This document shows, piece after piece, positions 58,952-59,441 of a stretch of DNA of 59,441 bases; the stretch's first letter is position 1, and every line of letters starts with the position of its first letter. Location of the stretch: NCBI RefSeq assembly GCF_000231115.1, contig NW_006889837.1, forward strand, positions 6,168-65,608, written 5' to 3'. The notes beneath the pieces were generated by a model that worked only from the letters and a program-made list of their open reading frames with translations, was not told where the DNA came from and made no database searches. Origin of the DNA: Vittaforma corneae ATCC 50505. Lineage: Eukaryota; Microsporidia; Nosematidae. A program made the translations under genes and the position numbers.

Positions 58952-59441
58952 GGGTATTGTTTAAAAGGAAATTTTACCTTTGTGATTTTGATAAACAAAT
59001 AAATTTTAATTTAGAGTTTGCTGATGGTGATTAAATAGAAAAATGATTGTGGCTGTGTAACAATGCTAGAAATATTATCCTTGTAATATTAGGCATTGAT
59101 GGTATTTTGACTATTGGCATCCTATATATGTATTATCTCTGAAAAGCACGAGACATACAGTGTGGTAGTTATAAGGGATGTTGATATGATACAATTTGCG
59201 ACTGGTTAAAAGTGATGAATGAGTAAATAATGCTTTCATTTAATTTTATTTTAGTCAGTTGATTATCTAGTATAAATAAACTTAAAATCGAATGACATTG
59301 AAACATATTTGATTTATACTTTGAAAGCTTATGAGATTTTTTCCAAAAGATAATTGATAAATTAAAAAATTTGCATGGATGATTTTGAGTCATGTCAAAA
59401 TGATGTTCGGTTGTATTGAACACTATCCATTTTACCGACTC
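58952..59441. other. Right-edge sequence without recognised gene
   Basis: 490 bases, very AT-rich. An 84-codon minus-strand frame (59169-59423) resembles nothing and lacks a start motif. A gene entering from the right may begin beyond the edge. Confidence 0.4.

Noticed and set aside
59169..59423. 84-codon minus-strand frame at the right edge
   Set aside because: Composition follows the AT-rich spacer; no family resemblance and no CCC motif.
1..59441. tRNA or rRNA genes
   Set aside because: I looked for GGTTCGAATCC-type B boxes and conserved rRNA blocks on both strands; the few partial matches lie inside coding regions (for example Mrt4 and NTH1).

Overview
The window looks like nuclear DNA of a microsporidian or a close, highly reduced fungal relative. 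About 47 genes sit in 59.4 kb on both strands. All recognisable ones are eukaryotic housekeeping genes, no intron is needed to read any of them, the proteins are often shorter than yeast or human counterparts, and most intergenic gaps are 50-400 bases. Many start codons are preceded within about 20 bases by a CCC-type motif (for example ACCCATG, AACCCCATG, TACCCCTTGAATG), several with an AAATTTTT element just upstream. This is the start-signal layout described for Microsporidia. I cannot name the species.

Layout. 1-6.2 kb: a large leucine-rich-repeat protein running off the left edge, a WNK-type kinase with C-terminal SAM-like repeats, and RanGAP (the last two frame-broken). 6.6-15 kb: a C2H2 zinc-finger protein, a Pch2/TRIP13-like AAA ATPase, ribosomal protein uL1, an otubain-like protease, a membrane protein, Fcf1 and a propeller-like protein. 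16-21 kb: a secreted histidine-rich protein, a histone-fold protein, TAF7, endonuclease III and the eRF1 methyltransferase Mtq2. 21-32 kb: insulinase, Brf1, Sec8-like exocyst subunit, a polytopic membrane protein, a tail-anchored SNARE-like protein and an RPEL-motif protein. 32.5-44.5 kb: an exportin-like karyopherin, Mrt4, NF-YC, MCM2, an amino-acid transporter, NC2-alpha and an AIG1/ADTRP-type lipid hydrolase. 46-59 kb: a large unknown protein, eIF4E, DRG1, a possible NSE3/MAGE protein, NASP-type histone chaperone, eRF1, an RNF10-like RING protein, Dpb2, a miniature Spt7 and DPM1.

Functional links. Transcription: TAF7, a BTP histone-fold protein, Spt7, NC2-alpha, NF-YC, Brf1. Translation and ribosome assembly: uL1, Fcf1, Mrt4, eIF4E, eRF1 with its methyltransferase Mtq2, DRG1, RNF10-like E3. 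Replication and chromosomes: MCM2, Dpb2, NTH1, Pch2-like, NSE3-like, NASP. Trafficking: Sec8, SNARE-like protein, exportin, RanGAP. These genes are interleaved on both strands without operons.

Caveat. Between about 2.5 and 41 kb nine genes show ten +/-1 frame breaks. Most can be placed in or beside a short homopolymer, and several are in normally essential genes. Base-calling or assembly error is the simplest explanation; pseudogenisation and programmed frameshifting are alternatives. No tRNA or rRNA gene was recognised.
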